From: Flectobacillus sp. BAB-3569
Lineage (GTDB): Bacteria; Bacteroidota; Bacteroidia; Cytophagales; Spirosomataceae
Length of the DNA stretch: 64,000 nucleotides
Direction of reading: 5' to 3'
NCBI RefSeq assembly: GCF_002270355.1
Contig: NZ_NJFZ01000005.1
Coordinates: 186,001 to 250,000, forward strand
Shown here piece after piece: positions 28,649 through 38,073 of this stretch. The first letter of the stretch is position 1; each line of letters begins with the position of its first letter. The notes under the pieces were generated by a model. That model was given only the letters and a program-made list of their open reading frames with translations, was not told where the DNA came from and did no database searches. A program made the position numbers and the translations under genes.

Positions 28649-29026
28649 GTGAGAGCAAGAATTCTTCTACTAATAGGGCTTTTATCGGCATGTAGTGCAT
28701 CCGATAAACCCGATAATTTGATTCCAGAAGACAAGATGATAACCCTTTTGGAAGAGGTACATATCGCTGAAAACCAAGTGAATAATTTACACATGGGCAG
28801 CGCTGATTCGGCGTTGGTTGTCTATCAGGTACTAGAAAAAGAAATTTTTAAGAAATACAGTATTGATACGGCTATTTACCGTGCAAGCTTTAAATATTAT
28901 GTAGCTCGACCAGAGCAATTTAAAGCTATGTATGAAAAAGTTGTGAAAGATTTAGAAGCTAAAAATGAACGTTATCTAAAGAAACAGCGTACATCAAAGC
29001 CTGATACTGTCAAAAAGCCAATCTAA
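28649..29026 (+). CDS. DUF4296 lipoprotein
   Basis: A 125-residue lipoprotein with signal peptide and lipobox (LLSACSAS, Cys15), and the DUF4296 helical domain (IPEDKMITLLEEVHIAENQV through the FKYYVARPEQFKAMYEKV segment). The family is confined to Bacteroidota and has no proven function. The start is GTG; the overlapping ATG two bases earlier is followed at once by a stop. It precedes the mannosyltransferase by about 190 bp and may be separately transcribed. Confidence 0.8.
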   Translation: MRARILLLIGLLSACSASDKPDNLIPEDKMITLLEEVHIAENQVNNLHMGSADSALVVYQVLEKEIFKKYSIDTAIYRASFKYYVARPEQFKAMYEKVVKDLEAKNERYLKKQRTSKPDTVKKPI

Positions 29027-29216
29027 AAATGGTATTGTAAGCTGGTGTCAATGCCCAAGATTTTCGAACACTTTTTAGAAAGTACTTAAAATAAGTTTTA
29101 GTAACATTAAATAGAAACAATACATTTGGACTTATTTTAGCGTTAAATCTATTCTACTAATACAAAAACTTAGCGCTCTAGAGATTTGAGAAAGAGCCAT
29201 AAAAATCGTTTTATCA

Positions 29217-29948
29217 ATGAACAACCGTATCGTTATTATCCCAACGTACAACGAAATTGAAAATATTGAAGCTATTATTCACAAAGTAATGAGTCTAGAA
29301 CCAAGGTTTGATTTGTTAATTGTGGATGATGGTTCTCCTGATGGGACTGCACTCAAGGTAAAAGAATTACAGGTGCAATATGGTGAAAGACTTCATTTGC
29401 AAGAACGAAAAGGTAAGTTAGGACTAGGAACCGCCTATATTCATGGGTTCAAATATGCTTTGGCTCGTGGTTTTGAATATATTTTTGAAATGGATGCCGA
29501 TTTTTCACATAATCCAGATGATTTAGTACGCTTGTACGATGCATGCGCAACGGGAGGAGCAGATTTGGCGATTGGTTCTCGTTATATCAAAGGTGTCAAT
29601 GTCGTAAACTGGCCGATGGGACGTGTTTTGATGTCTTATTTTGCAGGATATTATGTACGTTTCATTACCCAAATGCCCATCATGGATGTTACAGCAGGAT
29701 TCAAATGCTATCGTGATACCGTTTTAAAAACTATCAATCTTGATAAAATTCGTTTTGTGGGGTATGCCTTTCAGGTAGAAATGAAGTTTACTACTTGGAA
29801 ATATGGCTTCAAAATCGAAGAAGTTCCAATTATCTTTACCGACCGTACCAAAGGAGAATCAAAAATGTCAGCTAACATCTTTAAGGAGGCGATTTTTGGT
29901 GTTTTACAGATGAAATGGTTGAGTTTATTCAAATCATACAAACGCTAG
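29217..29948 (+). CDS. Polyprenol monophosphomannose synthase (GT2)
   Basis: A 243-residue GT-A fold glycosyltransferase of the Dpm1/Ppm1 type. The nucleotide-binding motif is IVDDGSPDGT (Asp37, Asp38), the metal-binding DxD is DAD at residues 93-95, and GSRYIKGV and the TAGFKCYR segment are present. It lacks a multi-span membrane domain. It transfers mannose (or glucose) from GDP-mannose to a polyprenyl phosphate at the inner membrane, giving donors for protein or lipid glycosylation. The HemJ-like gene follows by 6 bp, so they share a transcript. Confidence 0.9.
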   Translation: MNNRIVIIPTYNEIENIEAIIHKVMSLEPRFDLLIVDDGSPDGTALKVKELQVQYGERLHLQERKGKLGLGTAYIHGFKYALARGFEYIFEMDADFSHNPDDLVRLYDACATGGADLAIGSRYIKGVNVVNWPMGRVLMSYFAGYYVRFITQMPIMDVTAGFKCYRDTVLKTINLDKIRFVGYAFQVEMKFTTWKYGFKIEEVPIIFTDRTKGESKMSANIFKEAIFGVLQMKWLSLFKSYKR

Positions 29949-29954
29949 TCAGAA

Positions 29955-30500
29955 ATGGATTATAACCATATCAAAGCCATACATATCATTTTTGTAGTGA
30001 GCTGGTTTGCTGGATTATTCTATTTGCCACGCTTATTTGTTTATCATACCGAAGCCAACACTAAGCCTGAACTCGAACGCGATATCATCCAAGAGCAGTT
30101 CAAGAAAATGGAAAAGGTTTTATTCAATGCTATCATGGTACCAGCTATGTGGTTAACCCTTATTTCGGGAGCTACCTTAGTGTATTGGTCTTGGTGGGAT
30201 AGTTTTGCACAGCATGGTTGGTTACATCTCAAACTAAGTTTTGTGGTAGGCCTTTTAATTTACCATTTTCTTTGCCGAAAAATTATTTTTGAACTTCGAG
30301 AAAGTAAATTTCGCTTTACCAGTTTTCAATTAAGACTTTATAACGAAGTAGCGACGATATTCCTTTTTGCCATTGTTTTTCTAGTAATCCTAAAAAATAC
30401 CATAGATTGGATTTGGGGTGTAGTTGGTTTATTGGTTTTTGCAGTATTGATTATGACAGCCGTAAAAATCGCCAAATCACTCAGAGAGAAGAAGAAATAG
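29955..30500 (+). CDS. hemJ: HemJ/CopD-family membrane protein (probable protoporphyrinogen oxidase)
   Basis: A 181-residue protein with four or five transmembrane helices. The N-terminal HIKAIHIIFVVSWFAGLFYLPR carries the conserved His, and the GWLHLKLSFVVGLL segment carries the conserved Lys of HemJ. HemJ oxidises protoporphyrinogen IX in haem synthesis in many bacteria lacking HemG/HemY. The related copper-resistance CopD fold cannot be fully excluded. It follows the mannosyltransferase gene by 6 bp. Confidence 0.75.
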   Translation: MDYNHIKAIHIIFVVSWFAGLFYLPRLFVYHTEANTKPELERDIIQEQFKKMEKVLFNAIMVPAMWLTLISGATLVYWSWWDSFAQHGWLHLKLSFVVGLLIYHFLCRKIIFELRESKFRFTSFQLRLYNEVATIFLFAIVFLVILKNTIDWIWGVVGLLVFAVLIMTAVKIAKSLREKKK

Positions 30501-30511
30501 CTTAGAGAGTA

Positions 30512-30680
30512 ACAAAGGCATAAAGGGACAAAGGCACAAAGTGAAGAAGGCACAAAGTGAAGAAGGCACAAAGTGAAGAAGGCGCAAAGGCACAGAGTGA
30601 CAAAGTGGCAAAGGCACGAAGTAACAAAGTGAATAACTATTCTACACTTTGTGCCTTTGTGCCTTTGTGCCTTTGTCCCT
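30512..30680. repeat. Tandem repeat folding into a long hairpin between convergent genes
   Basis: A 16-bp unit starting aaggcacaaagtg is repeated three times at 30531-30578, followed by degenerate copies. A complementary arm with cactttgtgcc words lies at 30645-30679, so the region can form a long hairpin. It separates the convergent HemJ and DUF1080 genes and may act as a bidirectional terminator. A fragment of the same unit recurs at about 40722-40760. Confidence 0.8.
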
Positions 30681-30689
30681 ATTACTTTA

Positions 30690-31562
30690 TCACTTTTTGC
30701 CTTTTTTCTTAGCGTATTTACAAGTATTAGGCAAAGATTTGATAAAATAAGACTTATAGTTCAATGCCTTAGGGTCCATACACCCTTCTAGTTGTAACAC
30801 TTCAACTTTGCGGAACTCTACAGGGTGGCTTTCGCTTTGGAGTGAAATATATCCTTCGTTCAATAATTTTCCATCAGGTTTGAAGGCAGGGTTATAAGCA
30901 TCTACATTGCCCCCTCCTACTTGTGGTTTTTGATATTCCAACACCATTTCTCCATTTACATAATGTCTTACCAATGAATCACTCAACACCATTACTTCGG
31001 CTCTAACCCATTGGTCTCCATCGTATGTTTTTGATTTAGAATTGATACAGTGTGGCGTAAATAGCTTTCCATTCATTTCTACATTTGTTCCTGGGGTACA
31101 AAGATTACAAGTAGTACGTTCGCCCTTGCCTGAGCCACCTAGTAATTGTACTTCAATCGAAATGGGGAAATCTTGGTCTTTACCCATCGATGCAGCTGGC
31201 TGACAGTGAAGCATGATACCACTGTTACGATAGGCCCATCCTGGTCCTTCTGGCGCTTGCTCGCCTACAAAACGATATTCAGTCGCGATGATGTAATTGG
31301 AGAATTTCTTTTTATAGAAAATATGACCAAATTTTTCATCAAACTTGTCGTAACCATCATACGACACAACCAATTTTCCGTCTTTTACTCGAAACGTATT
31401 GGCAAAGTTATCGTTTAAGTCATAATGGCGAATTTTGATGTCCCAGCCATCTAAGTTTTTTCCATTAAATAGTTGCTCCCATTCTTTAGTGTCACTCTTT
31501 TTTTGTCCAAAAGTCATACACGAAAGTCCTAAAAGCAGAGAGGTAATCAGACGTTTTTTCAT
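30690..31562 (-). CDS. DUF1080 (3-keto-disaccharide hydrolase-like) secreted protein
   Basis: About 290 residues from the ATG at 31562, which begins a signal peptide (MKKRLITSLLLGLSCMTFGQ). Upstream in-frame Mets fall inside a dispersed repeat and are not used. The DUF1080 signature EQLFNGKNLDGWDIKI is at the start, and the concanavalin-like beta sandwich continues through GEQAPEGPGWAYRNSGIMLH. A C-terminal Cys/Tyr/Lys segment (GCMDPKALNY) follows. The family includes 3-keto-glucoside hydrolases in the periplasm. No sugar-degradation locus adjoins. Confidence 0.85.
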   Translation of the reverse strand: MKKRLITSLLLGLSCMTFGQKKSDTKEWEQLFNGKNLDGWDIKIRHYDLNDNFANTFRVKDGKLVVSYDGYDKFDEKFGHIFYKKKFSNYIIATEYRFVGEQAPEGPGWAYRNSGIMLHCQPAASMGKDQDFPISIEVQLLGGSGKGERTTCNLCTPGTNVEMNGKLFTPHCINSKSKTYDGDQWVRAEVMVLSDSLVRHYVNGEMVLEYQKPQVGGGNVDAYNPAFKPDGKLLNEGYISLQSESHPVEFRKVEVLQLEGCMDPKALNYKSYFIKSLPNTCKYAKKKGKK

Positions 31563-31611
31563 TGTTATTGATAGTTGGTAATTAATTTCAGTAAATTCAG
31601 TAGGTAAAATA

Positions 31612-31752
31612 AATTTTAATTTTGAGCCTTTGGCTTTCAGCTTTGGGCATTCGGCAAAAACATATCTATCGTTACTAAAAAACATTTTAACACTATTTGC
31701 CTTGTGCCTGTTACCTTTTCCCTAAAACACAAAACTTAAATATAATTCAGCA
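31612..31752 (+). repeat. Dispersed repeat family B, copy 1
   Basis: Shares with inverted copies at 35731-35875 and 52461-52599 the words gggcattcggcaaaaacata, cattttaacact, ttgccttgtgcctgtt and cttaaatataattc. It fills the 197-bp space between the DUF1080 start and the aldehyde dehydrogenase stop. Confidence 0.75.
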
Positions 31753-31759
31753 CTAATAT

Positions 31760-33232
31760 CTATTTCGTCCATTCATCATTGACAATTCTCCAGATATTCA
31801 ACGGATTTTGACTTTGTAGTTCGGCAGGTAATAGGTTTTCTGGAAAATTTTGAAAACTTGCTGGTCGCACCCAACGTTTGATAGCGTCGGGACCAACCGC
31901 CCCAAAACGAGCATCAGTTGTGGCAGGAAAAGGTCCTCCGTGTTGCATAGCATAACATACTTCTACACCCGTAGGTACACCATTAAAAATCAACCGACCA
32001 CAGATATTTCTCAGTGTTTCAAAAATGGCTGGATTCTCTTGTAACTCTTCCTCGGTCGCTATCAAGGTAGCGGTCAATTGCCCTTCTAAATGTTCGATCA
32101 CCTGCAATAAGTTATCTAAATCGGTACATTTTACAATCAATGAATAAGGCCCAAATACTTCTTGATGTAAAGTAGGATTTTCTAAAAATATACTACTCGA
32201 TACCGAGGCTATGGTTGGAATAGCCTGAATGATGCCTGTCTTTTCAATTAAAGACTCTACTTCTGTTTTGACACCTTCTTGCGATAGGGCTACGGTTCTT
32301 TTTCCTTCAAAATTTTGATAAATCCCAGCATTGAGCATAGCCGCTGGCGCTACTTGTTCAACGGCTTGGCTAAGCGTTTCGATAAAAGTATCCAAATCGG
32401 GATTATCTATTGCCAAAATTAGCCCAGGATTGGTACAGAACTGCCCCATGCCCAAAGTAATCGAATTGGCATACGTAAGAGCCACCTGTGAGGCTTCAGC
32501 ATTAAGTTTTTGAGGCATCAACACCACAGGGTTGATACTGCCCATTTCAGAAAATACAGGAATCGGCTCGGGACGTTGGTTGGCCAAATCAAAAAGCGCC
32601 TTTCCACCATTGAGCGACCCCGTAAAACCAACGGCTTTGGTTACAGGGTGTAATACCAATGCTCGACCAACTTCGAAACTGTGACCTGCTACGTGCGCAA
32701 ATGTACCATCTGGCAAACCACAAGCTGAAACAGCTTTTAAAACAGCTTCTGCGACCATTTCGGATGTTTTAGCATGTGCTGGATGACCTTTTACCACAAC
32801 TGGACAACCAGCAGCCAAAGCCGAAGCGGTATCGCCGCCAGCCGTAGAATAAGCAAAAGGAAAATTGCTGGCGCCAAAAACAACTACTGGTCCAATCGGA
32901 ATCAACATTTTGCGAATATCTGGACGAGGCATCGGCTGACGATTGGGTAAAGCTGTATCAATACGAGCCTCAACCCACGAACCTTCCTCAAGCAATCGGG
33001 CATTAGTTTCGAGCTGAAAACAAGTTCGTGTGCGCTCACCAATGAGTCGAACTTCTGGGATATTGGTTTCTTGATGGGCTATTTGGATTAAACTATCACC
33101 CAAATCCAAGATGTTTTGTGCAATAGTTCTGAGAAATAGAGCTTTCTCTTTTCCCGAAACTTTACGATATATTTTAAAAGCCTCAGCGGCTTTTTGCATA
33201 ATAGAATCAATATGTTGCTGAAGATTTTCCAT
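31760..33232 (-). CDS. NADP-dependent aldehyde dehydrogenase (2,5-dioxovalerate dehydrogenase type)
   Basis: 490 residues, the full ALDH length. The cofactor-binding segment FGASNFPFAYSTAGGDTAS, the Lys in VVVKGHPAHAKTSEM, the Glu in FSEMGSINPVVL and the catalytic Cys in MGQFCTNPGL are all present. The SNFPFA and GQFC features match the alpha-ketoglutaric semialdehyde dehydrogenase subfamily, which oxidises 2,5-dioxopentanoate from hydroxyproline or sugar-acid breakdown. No pathway neighbours are present, so the substrate is inferred. Confidence 0.85.
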   Translation of the reverse strand: MENLQQHIDSIMQKAAEAFKIYRKVSGKEKALFLRTIAQNILDLGDSLIQIAHQETNIPEVRLIGERTRTCFQLETNARLLEEGSWVEARIDTALPNRQPMPRPDIRKMLIPIGPVVVFGASNFPFAYSTAGGDTASALAAGCPVVVKGHPAHAKTSEMVAEAVLKAVSACGLPDGTFAHVAGHSFEVGRALVLHPVTKAVGFTGSLNGGKALFDLANQRPEPIPVFSEMGSINPVVLMPQKLNAEASQVALTYANSITLGMGQFCTNPGLILAIDNPDLDTFIETLSQAVEQVAPAAMLNAGIYQNFEGKRTVALSQEGVKTEVESLIEKTGIIQAIPTIASVSSSIFLENPTLHQEVFGPYSLIVKCTDLDNLLQVIEHLEGQLTATLIATEEELQENPAIFETLRNICGRLIFNGVPTGVEVCYAMQHGGPFPATTDARFGAVGPDAIKRWVRPASFQNFPENLLPAELQSQNPLNIWRIVNDEWTK

Positions 33233-33410
33233 GAGCTTGATTTATGTAACGAAATATGCAGAAGTAAAATAGGGTTTCCATATCTTAACATCCTAAAATC
33301 ATTTGAATAGCAATTTAACAGCCTATCTGCAATTTAGTATTCTTAGCTGAAGGTAATCTTTTACAAATAGAATTATAACCTATTTCAACGCTATGCTGTC
33401 AGGATAAAAT

Positions 33411-33445
33411 ACAAAAAGCCCAAGAGATACCCCTCAGGCTCAAAA
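33411..33445 (-). terminator. Terminator of the MORN-like gene
   Basis: On the minus strand agcctgag pairs with ctcttgggct (two G-T pairs) and is followed by a T tract. It lies about 45 bp beyond the stop at 33487. Confidence 0.5.
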
Positions 33446-33486
33446 AATATTTTTAACGCTACAGTCAAAATTCAAAATACTATACG

Positions 33487-34509
33487 CTAATTATCGTCAT
33501 CCTCAACCTTACGTTTTTGCTGTTTGGGTGCTTCATAAATCAACTTGCCAGTGTTATCTCTTTCTTGAAGCACAACTGCCTCGCCTTTTTCGAATTTATC
33601 TTTGGGATACATCGTTTCTTTTTTCAAACGACCCATGGCGCCAAATTGATGATATTCTCTCCAACGCCCCACCTTAATGCTATCTTCAAATTTTCCTTCT
33701 TCTTTGAGCTGTCCGCCATCGTAAAAAGCACGATATTCACCCGTTACTTTTCCAAATTTTACGGGTATTACTTCTTTTAATTTCTTTTGTTCTTTGTCAT
33801 AATACGAAAAATGGGATTCTGCTGGAAAGCCATTTTTGTATTTATCTTTTGACAAAAGAATATACTCTTGATTGTAAGTTTCCCAGCGACCATCTTTTAC
33901 CCCAACATAAAAAAATCCTTCTTCGACTAATTCGTCATTGATGTATTTCTTGAAAGGGCCATGACATACTTCGCCATAATCTAAGTCTTTGCGTGGGGTG
34001 TTGGTAATACGACGTAGTTTGGGGTCATACCACCAAATTTCTTTGGCGTAAATGCTTGGAGTAGCTTCGTCTGGGTTTCTTAGTACATTGATTTCTTCCA
34101 CCGTAAATCGGTTTCCTGTACCATATTCGCCGATACGGCGTTCAAACTTGATTCCTGAATATTCGTCTTTGGGAGCTTTTTTGACTTTTTTATTTTTCTT
34201 GGTGTCTTTCTTTACTTTCAGACCAAGGTCACTGCTCAAGTCAGTCGAAAACTCTTCTGCTTTTTCTTTATTATTTTTTATATCGTCTTTTACATCCGAA
34301 ATAGTCTTCTTTGCGTTCTTGATATTATCGAGCACATCTGTCTGGATAAGTCCACCCAAAATACCCTTTTTGCGAGCGGTAGTATCGGTTTTGGGCTTAC
34401 TACTCGACTTAAATTCGTCTTTTTGTTGGGCAATACAAGTTACAGTACTATGAAGTAGTAAGATGGAAATCAATGAGATAAAAGTAGTGGGAAAGGATAA
34501 ACTTCTCAT
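33487..34509 (-). CDS. Secreted MORN-variant (YwqK-like) protein
   Basis: About 340 residues from the ATG at 34509; the ATG at 34518 adds three. It has a signal peptide ending near CIAQQ, a Lys/Asp-rich low-complexity stretch (about residues 30-120), and a C-terminal set of MORN-variant repeats (VGVKDGRWETYN, GGQLKEEGKFEDSIKVGRW). Such repeats occur in YwqK-type proteins of Bacteroidota, mostly of unknown function. The very basic middle region is unusual. No partner toxin is visible, so an antitoxin role is not supported. Confidence 0.75.
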   Translation of the reverse strand: MRSLSFPTTFISLISILLLHSTVTCIAQQKDEFKSSSKPKTDTTARKKGILGGLIQTDVLDNIKNAKKTISDVKDDIKNNKEKAEEFSTDLSSDLGLKVKKDTKKNKKVKKAPKDEYSGIKFERRIGEYGTGNRFTVEEINVLRNPDEATPSIYAKEIWWYDPKLRRITNTPRKDLDYGEVCHGPFKKYINDELVEEGFFYVGVKDGRWETYNQEYILLSKDKYKNGFPAESHFSYYDKEQKKLKEVIPVKFGKVTGEYRAFYDGGQLKEEGKFEDSIKVGRWREYHQFGAMGRLKKETMYPKDKFEKGEAVVLQERDNTGKLIYEAPKQQKRKVEDDDN

Positions 34510-34747
34510 GGGTAGCACGTAGTCAAAGGCTAATCTATTACTTTTGCAAACGAAAAAATTGCTTATTTATTTTTAAACAAAAGAAGGAAGAGAAATCTTG
34601 TTATCCAAATTTCAACAGAAAGCCTTCTAGTAGAACTCCTGAATTTAAGGGATATTTGTAAACTTTTGTTTTACAAAAAAATGTTATTTAAGATATAAAT
34701 CGCTGGAAATGATTCTGTTTTCCAGAAAATTAATAATCAATTAACCC

Positions 34748-35689
34748 GTGGAAAAAGACGCAAAAATTTATGTAGCAGGACATCGTGGAATGGTGGGTTC
34801 TGCCATTTTACGAGCATTACAAAAAGCAGGATATTCCAATTTTCTGCTTCGTAGGTCTAAAGAATTAGACCTACGCAACCAACAGGCAGTCGCTGATTTT
34901 TTTGCTGCCGAAAAACCTGACTATGTATTCCTTGCTGCTGCCAAAGTGGGCGGTATCGTAGCTAATAACACTTATCGTGCCGATTTCTTGTATGAAAACC
35001 TGTCGATTCAGAACAATGTGATTCACAGTGCTTATGTGAACAAGGTTACGAAATTGATGTTTTTGGGTTCTTCGTGTATTTATCCAAAATTGGCTCCTCA
35101 GCCTCTGAAAGAAGAATATTTGTTGAGTGGCTACTTAGAATATACCAATGAGCCTTATGCTATTGCCAAAATTGCAGGTATCAAAATGTGTGAGGAATAT
35201 CGCAATCAGTATGGCTGTAATTTTATTTCGGCAATGCCTACCAATTTGTATGGTCCAAATGATAATTACGACTTGCAAAACTCTCACGTATTGCCTGCAA
35301 TGATTCGTAAATTTCATGAGGCAAAAATCAATGGCGCTACTAACGTAACACTTTGGGGTACAGGCTCGCCAATGCGCGAGTTCTTGCACGCTGACGATTT
35401 GGCAGAAGCGTGTTTATATTTGATGGAAAATTACAACGAACGTGAGTTGGTAAATATCGGAACAGGTACCGACGTAACCATCAAAGAATTGGCCAATACC
35501 GTAAAAAATGTAGTAGGTTTTGAAGGCGAATTAGTGTGGGATACCTCTAAACCAGACGGTACACCACGCAAATTGATGGATGTGTCAAAATTACATAGTT
35601 ATGGTTGGAAACATAAAATCGAGTTAGAAGAGGGAATTGGTCTGGCTTATCAAGATTTCTTGACCAATCATGACGCTTTAAGATTGTAA
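34748..35689 (+). CDS. fcl: GDP-L-fucose synthase
   Basis: 313 residues of the extended short-chain dehydrogenase fold. The NADP-binding motif GHRGMVG is at residues 11-17, the catalytic Tyr137 and Lys141 are in [10 protein letters not shown], and the [10 protein letters not shown] segment carries the catalytic Ser and Cys. It converts the 4-keto-6-deoxy mannose intermediate to GDP-L-fucose by epimerisation and reduction for surface glycans. Its usual partner gmd is not adjacent. Translation starts at GTG. The gene stands alone. Confidence 0.92.
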   Translation: MEKDAKIYVAGHRGMVGSAILRALQKAGYSNFLLRRSKELDLRNQQAVADFFAAEKPDYVFLAAAKVGGIVANNTYRADFLYENLSIQNNVIHSAYVNKVTKLMFLGSSCIYPKLAPQPLKEEYLLSGYLEYTNEPYAIAKIAGIKMCEEYRNQYGCNFISAMPTNLYGPNDNYDLQNSHVLPAMIRKFHEAKINGATNVTLWGTGSPMREFLHADDLAEACLYLMENYNERELVNIGTGTDVTIKELANTVKNVVGFEGELVWDTSKPDGTPRKLMDVSKLHSYGWKHKIELEEGIGLAYQDFLTNHDALRL

Positions 35690-35730
35690 AAATAGCTTCA
35701 GGTTAATTACTCAACAATCTTAAGGTTTTG

Positions 35731-35875
35731 TGCAGAATTATATTTTTTTGTATTAGGCACAAGGCAACAGGCACTAGGCAAAGAGTGTTAAAATGTTTTT
35801 AGTAACGATAGATATGTTTTTGCCGAATGCCCATACCTGAAAGCCCAAAGCTCAAAAATTAAATAAATTTTTCTC
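35731..35875 (-). repeat. Dispersed repeat family B, copy 2
   Basis: The minus strand matches copy 1 (31612-31752) closely, including the atctatcgttact word. A second partial unit with gcttgcctaatgcctacggc follows at about 35880-35950. Together they occupy most of the 378-bp space 35690-36067; no other feature was seen there. Confidence 0.75.
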
Positions 35876-36067
35876 GCAATAGGCATTAAGCTATATGCCA
35901 TAAGCAAGAAGTTGTGCTTGCCTAATGCCTACGGCTTATAACCTAGAGCGTATTAATGCAATTTTGGTTTGCATTAATATTTAAGTAAAATAGTAATGAC
36001 GTTATCATAGGAATTTTATCAATCTTCCCGATAACAGATAACTATTCACCAGTAACAAACATTTACA

Positions 36068-36799
36068 ATGATGACGAAAGAATGGTTTAGCTCGTGGTTT
36101 GACTCGCCTTATTATCACATTCTTTACAAAGAACGTGATGACAAGGAAGCTCAGCTTTTTATGGACCAACTATCATCGTATTTACAAATTCAGCCAGAAC
36201 ATCATATTATGGATTTGGCCTGTGGTAAGGGGCGTCACGCTATTTATCTCAATCAAAAAGGGTTTGAGGTAACAGGCGTTGACTTATCGCCACAGAGTAT
36301 TGCTTTTGCTAAAATTTACGAAAATGCACATCTTCATTTTTTTGTGCACGATATGCGTGAAGTTTTTGAAGAAAGATATTTCGATTTTATCCTAAACCTA
36401 TTTACAAGTTTTGGGTATCTCGAAAATCACGATGAGAATATCAAGGCATTTCAGGCGGCAGCTCGCAACCTTCGCAAAGGAGGTATTTTTGTGATGGATT
36501 TTTTCAATACAGAATACGTGACAAAACAATTGCTTCCTTTTCAGGTAAAAGAAATTGACGGTATTCGTTTTGAGATTACTAAAACCCTTCAAGATGGCTT
36601 TATTATCAAAGATATAGATTTTACAGATGAGGGGCGTGAGTATCACTTTCATGAAAAAGTACAGGCTATTTCACTGACGGATTTTCAACATTACTTCTCT
36701 GCGGCTGGACTAAAACTCAAACAAATTTTTGGGGATTATCACCTCAATGCTTTTGATATAGAAACATCTCCAAGAATGATTTTTATCTTGGAAAAATAG
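36068..36799 (+). CDS. Class I SAM-dependent methyltransferase
   Basis: 243 residues. Motif I reads MDLACGKGRHAIYL (about residues 50-63), motif II has VTGVDLSPQSI with the acidic ligand of the ribose, and motif IV has FDFILNLFTSFGYL. The fold is the Methyltransf_11/25 type. The substrate is not identifiable; the N-terminal WFDSPYYHILYKERD is shared by a Bacteroidota subgroup. It is convergent with yraN, with a strong terminator between. Confidence 0.85.
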   Translation: MMTKEWFSSWFDSPYYHILYKERDDKEAQLFMDQLSSYLQIQPEHHIMDLACGKGRHAIYLNQKGFEVTGVDLSPQSIAFAKIYENAHLHFFVHDMREVFEERYFDFILNLFTSFGYLENHDENIKAFQAAARNLRKGGIFVMDFFNTEYVTKQLLPFQVKEIDGIRFEITKTLQDGFIIKDIDFTDEGREYHFHEKVQAISLTDFQHYFSAAGLKLKQIFGDYHLNAFDIETSPRMIFILEK

Positions 36800-36812
36800 C
36801 TTAAACTTAGCT

Positions 36813-36855
36813 CCAAGGGACAAAGCGAAGTTTGTAATTACGCTTTGTCCCTTGG
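36813..36855. terminator. Bidirectional terminator between methyltransferase and YraN genes
   Basis: A perfect 15-bp stem (ccaagggacaaagcg and its complement) with a 13-nt loop lies between convergent genes. Confidence 0.8.
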
Positions 36856-36863
36856 GCAATAAT

Positions 36864-37217
36864 CTAATAAAAGGCATCTTCAAAGTGTTTGATTTCGAAG
36901 CCATCCGAGCGAAAAATAATCGAGATTACATCAAATCGTATTTGTTTGTGCCAATTAGTTTTGTAGACATAAAAATCAGCAGCGCGTTTTACTAGCGAAA
37001 CTTTGAGTTTACTAACGGCTGCTTCGGGCATTCCGAATTTGACATTCTTGCGGGATTTTACCTCAACAAAGACTAAAAAAATGCCTTTTCGGATAATTAA
37101 ATCCACTTCGGCATGACCATAACGGTAATTTCGGGCTACAATTTCGTAGCCTTTGTCGATTAAATAGGACGCTGCCAAGTCTTCTGCTTCGCGACCAGTG
37201 TCTAGGTGTTCGGCCAT
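36864..37217 (-). CDS. YraN/UPF0102 family endonuclease-like protein
   Basis: About 117 residues from the ATG at 37217 (MAEHLDTGREAEDLAASYL); the upstream Met at 37286 adds a non-conserved leader. The PD-(D/E)XK nuclease-like core is visible as HAEVDLIIRKGIFLVFVEVKSRK, with the Asp, Glu and Lys of the active site. The family is widespread and often near ribosome or DNA-repair genes, with little proven function. It is divergent from lipB by 92 bp. Confidence 0.85.
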   Translation of the reverse strand: MAEHLDTGREAEDLAASYLIDKGYEIVARNYRYGHAEVDLIIRKGIFLVFVEVKSRKNVKFGMPEAAVSKLKVSLVKRAADFYVYKTNWHKQIRFDVISIIFRSDGFEIKHFEDAFY

Positions 37218-37309
37218 TGAATTATCTACTAGGGTTTGTTGTTTGATAAGAAAATAAATATTTTTTACTTTAAATTTCTTTGGCACTAGAAAGAACAGTG
37301 TTGTGAAAA

Positions 37310-38029
37310 ATGGAACAGCATAAAAAGGTAAAGTTTCAGAGTTTAGGAGTAATAGATTACCAAGAAGCTTGGGATTATCAAGAAAAACTCCATGCTGAAA
37401 TAGTCGAGATTAAACTACAAAACCGTAAAATCAGCCCTGAGGAAACTCCCAAGGCGACGCCTAACTATCTTTTGTTTTGCCAGCATCCGCATGTATATAC
37501 GCTAGGGAAAAGTGGAAAGCCAGAACATTTATTGTTGGACGACGAAGGCTTGGAGAAGTATCATGCTCAGTATTTTAAAATCAACCGAGGAGGAGATATT
37601 ACTTATCATGGTTACGGTCAGTTGGTGGGTTATCCGATTTTTGATTTAGAAAATTTCTTTACTGATATTCATCGATACATGCGTTTTATGGAAGAAGCTG
37701 TGATTCGTACTTGTGCAGATTATGGTATCGAAGCAGGGCGAATAGATGGGCTTACAGGCGTGTGGATTGATTATGTCGAACAAAAAAATCCTCGAAAAAT
37801 CTGTGCCATGGGCGTAAAAGCTAGTCGCTGGGTAACTATGCACGGTTTTGCATTGAATGTCAATACCGACTTGAGCTATTTCTCACATATTGTTCCATGT
37901 GGTATCGACGACAAAGCTGTGACTTCTATTGCATTGGAAGTTGGTCGCGAGATAGAAATGGCTGAAGTAGAAAGTCGTATGTTAGGGCATTTGAAAGATA
38001 TATTTGAATTTGAAATTGAGCAAAATTAG
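37310..38029 (+). CDS. lipB: Lipoyl(octanoyl) transferase
   Basis: 239 residues. The family motif RGGDITYHGYGQLVGYPI is present, the catalytic Cys197 lies in HIVPCGIDDKAVTS, and the catalytic Lys170 lies in AMGVKASRWVTMHGFALNV. It moves octanoyl from acyl-carrier protein to lipoyl domains of 2-oxoacid dehydrogenases and the glycine cleavage system. The gene is followed within 45 bp by an unknown gene and then an exonuclease gene, probably in one transcript. Confidence 0.95.
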   Translation: MEQHKKVKFQSLGVIDYQEAWDYQEKLHAEIVEIKLQNRKISPEETPKATPNYLLFCQHPHVYTLGKSGKPEHLLLDDEGLEKYHAQYFKINRGGDITYHGYGQLVGYPIFDLENFFTDIHRYMRFMEEAVIRTCADYGIEAGRIDGLTGVWIDYVEQKNPRKICAMGVKASRWVTMHGFALNVNTDLSYFSHIVPCGIDDKAVTSIALEVGREIEMAEVESRMLGHLKDIFEFEIEQN

Positions 38030-38073
38030 GTTTTAATAGCTGTCTAAAAACAGCCAACCACACAAAAGCATTT

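Noticed and set aside
31563-31685. In-frame N-terminal extension of the DUF1080 protein
   Set aside because: It translates a dispersed repeat and would bury the signal peptide; the ATG at 31562 is preferred.
33487-34509. Toxin-antitoxin locus suggested by YwqK-like repeats
   Set aside because: No small partner gene is present and the protein is exported and over 300 residues long.
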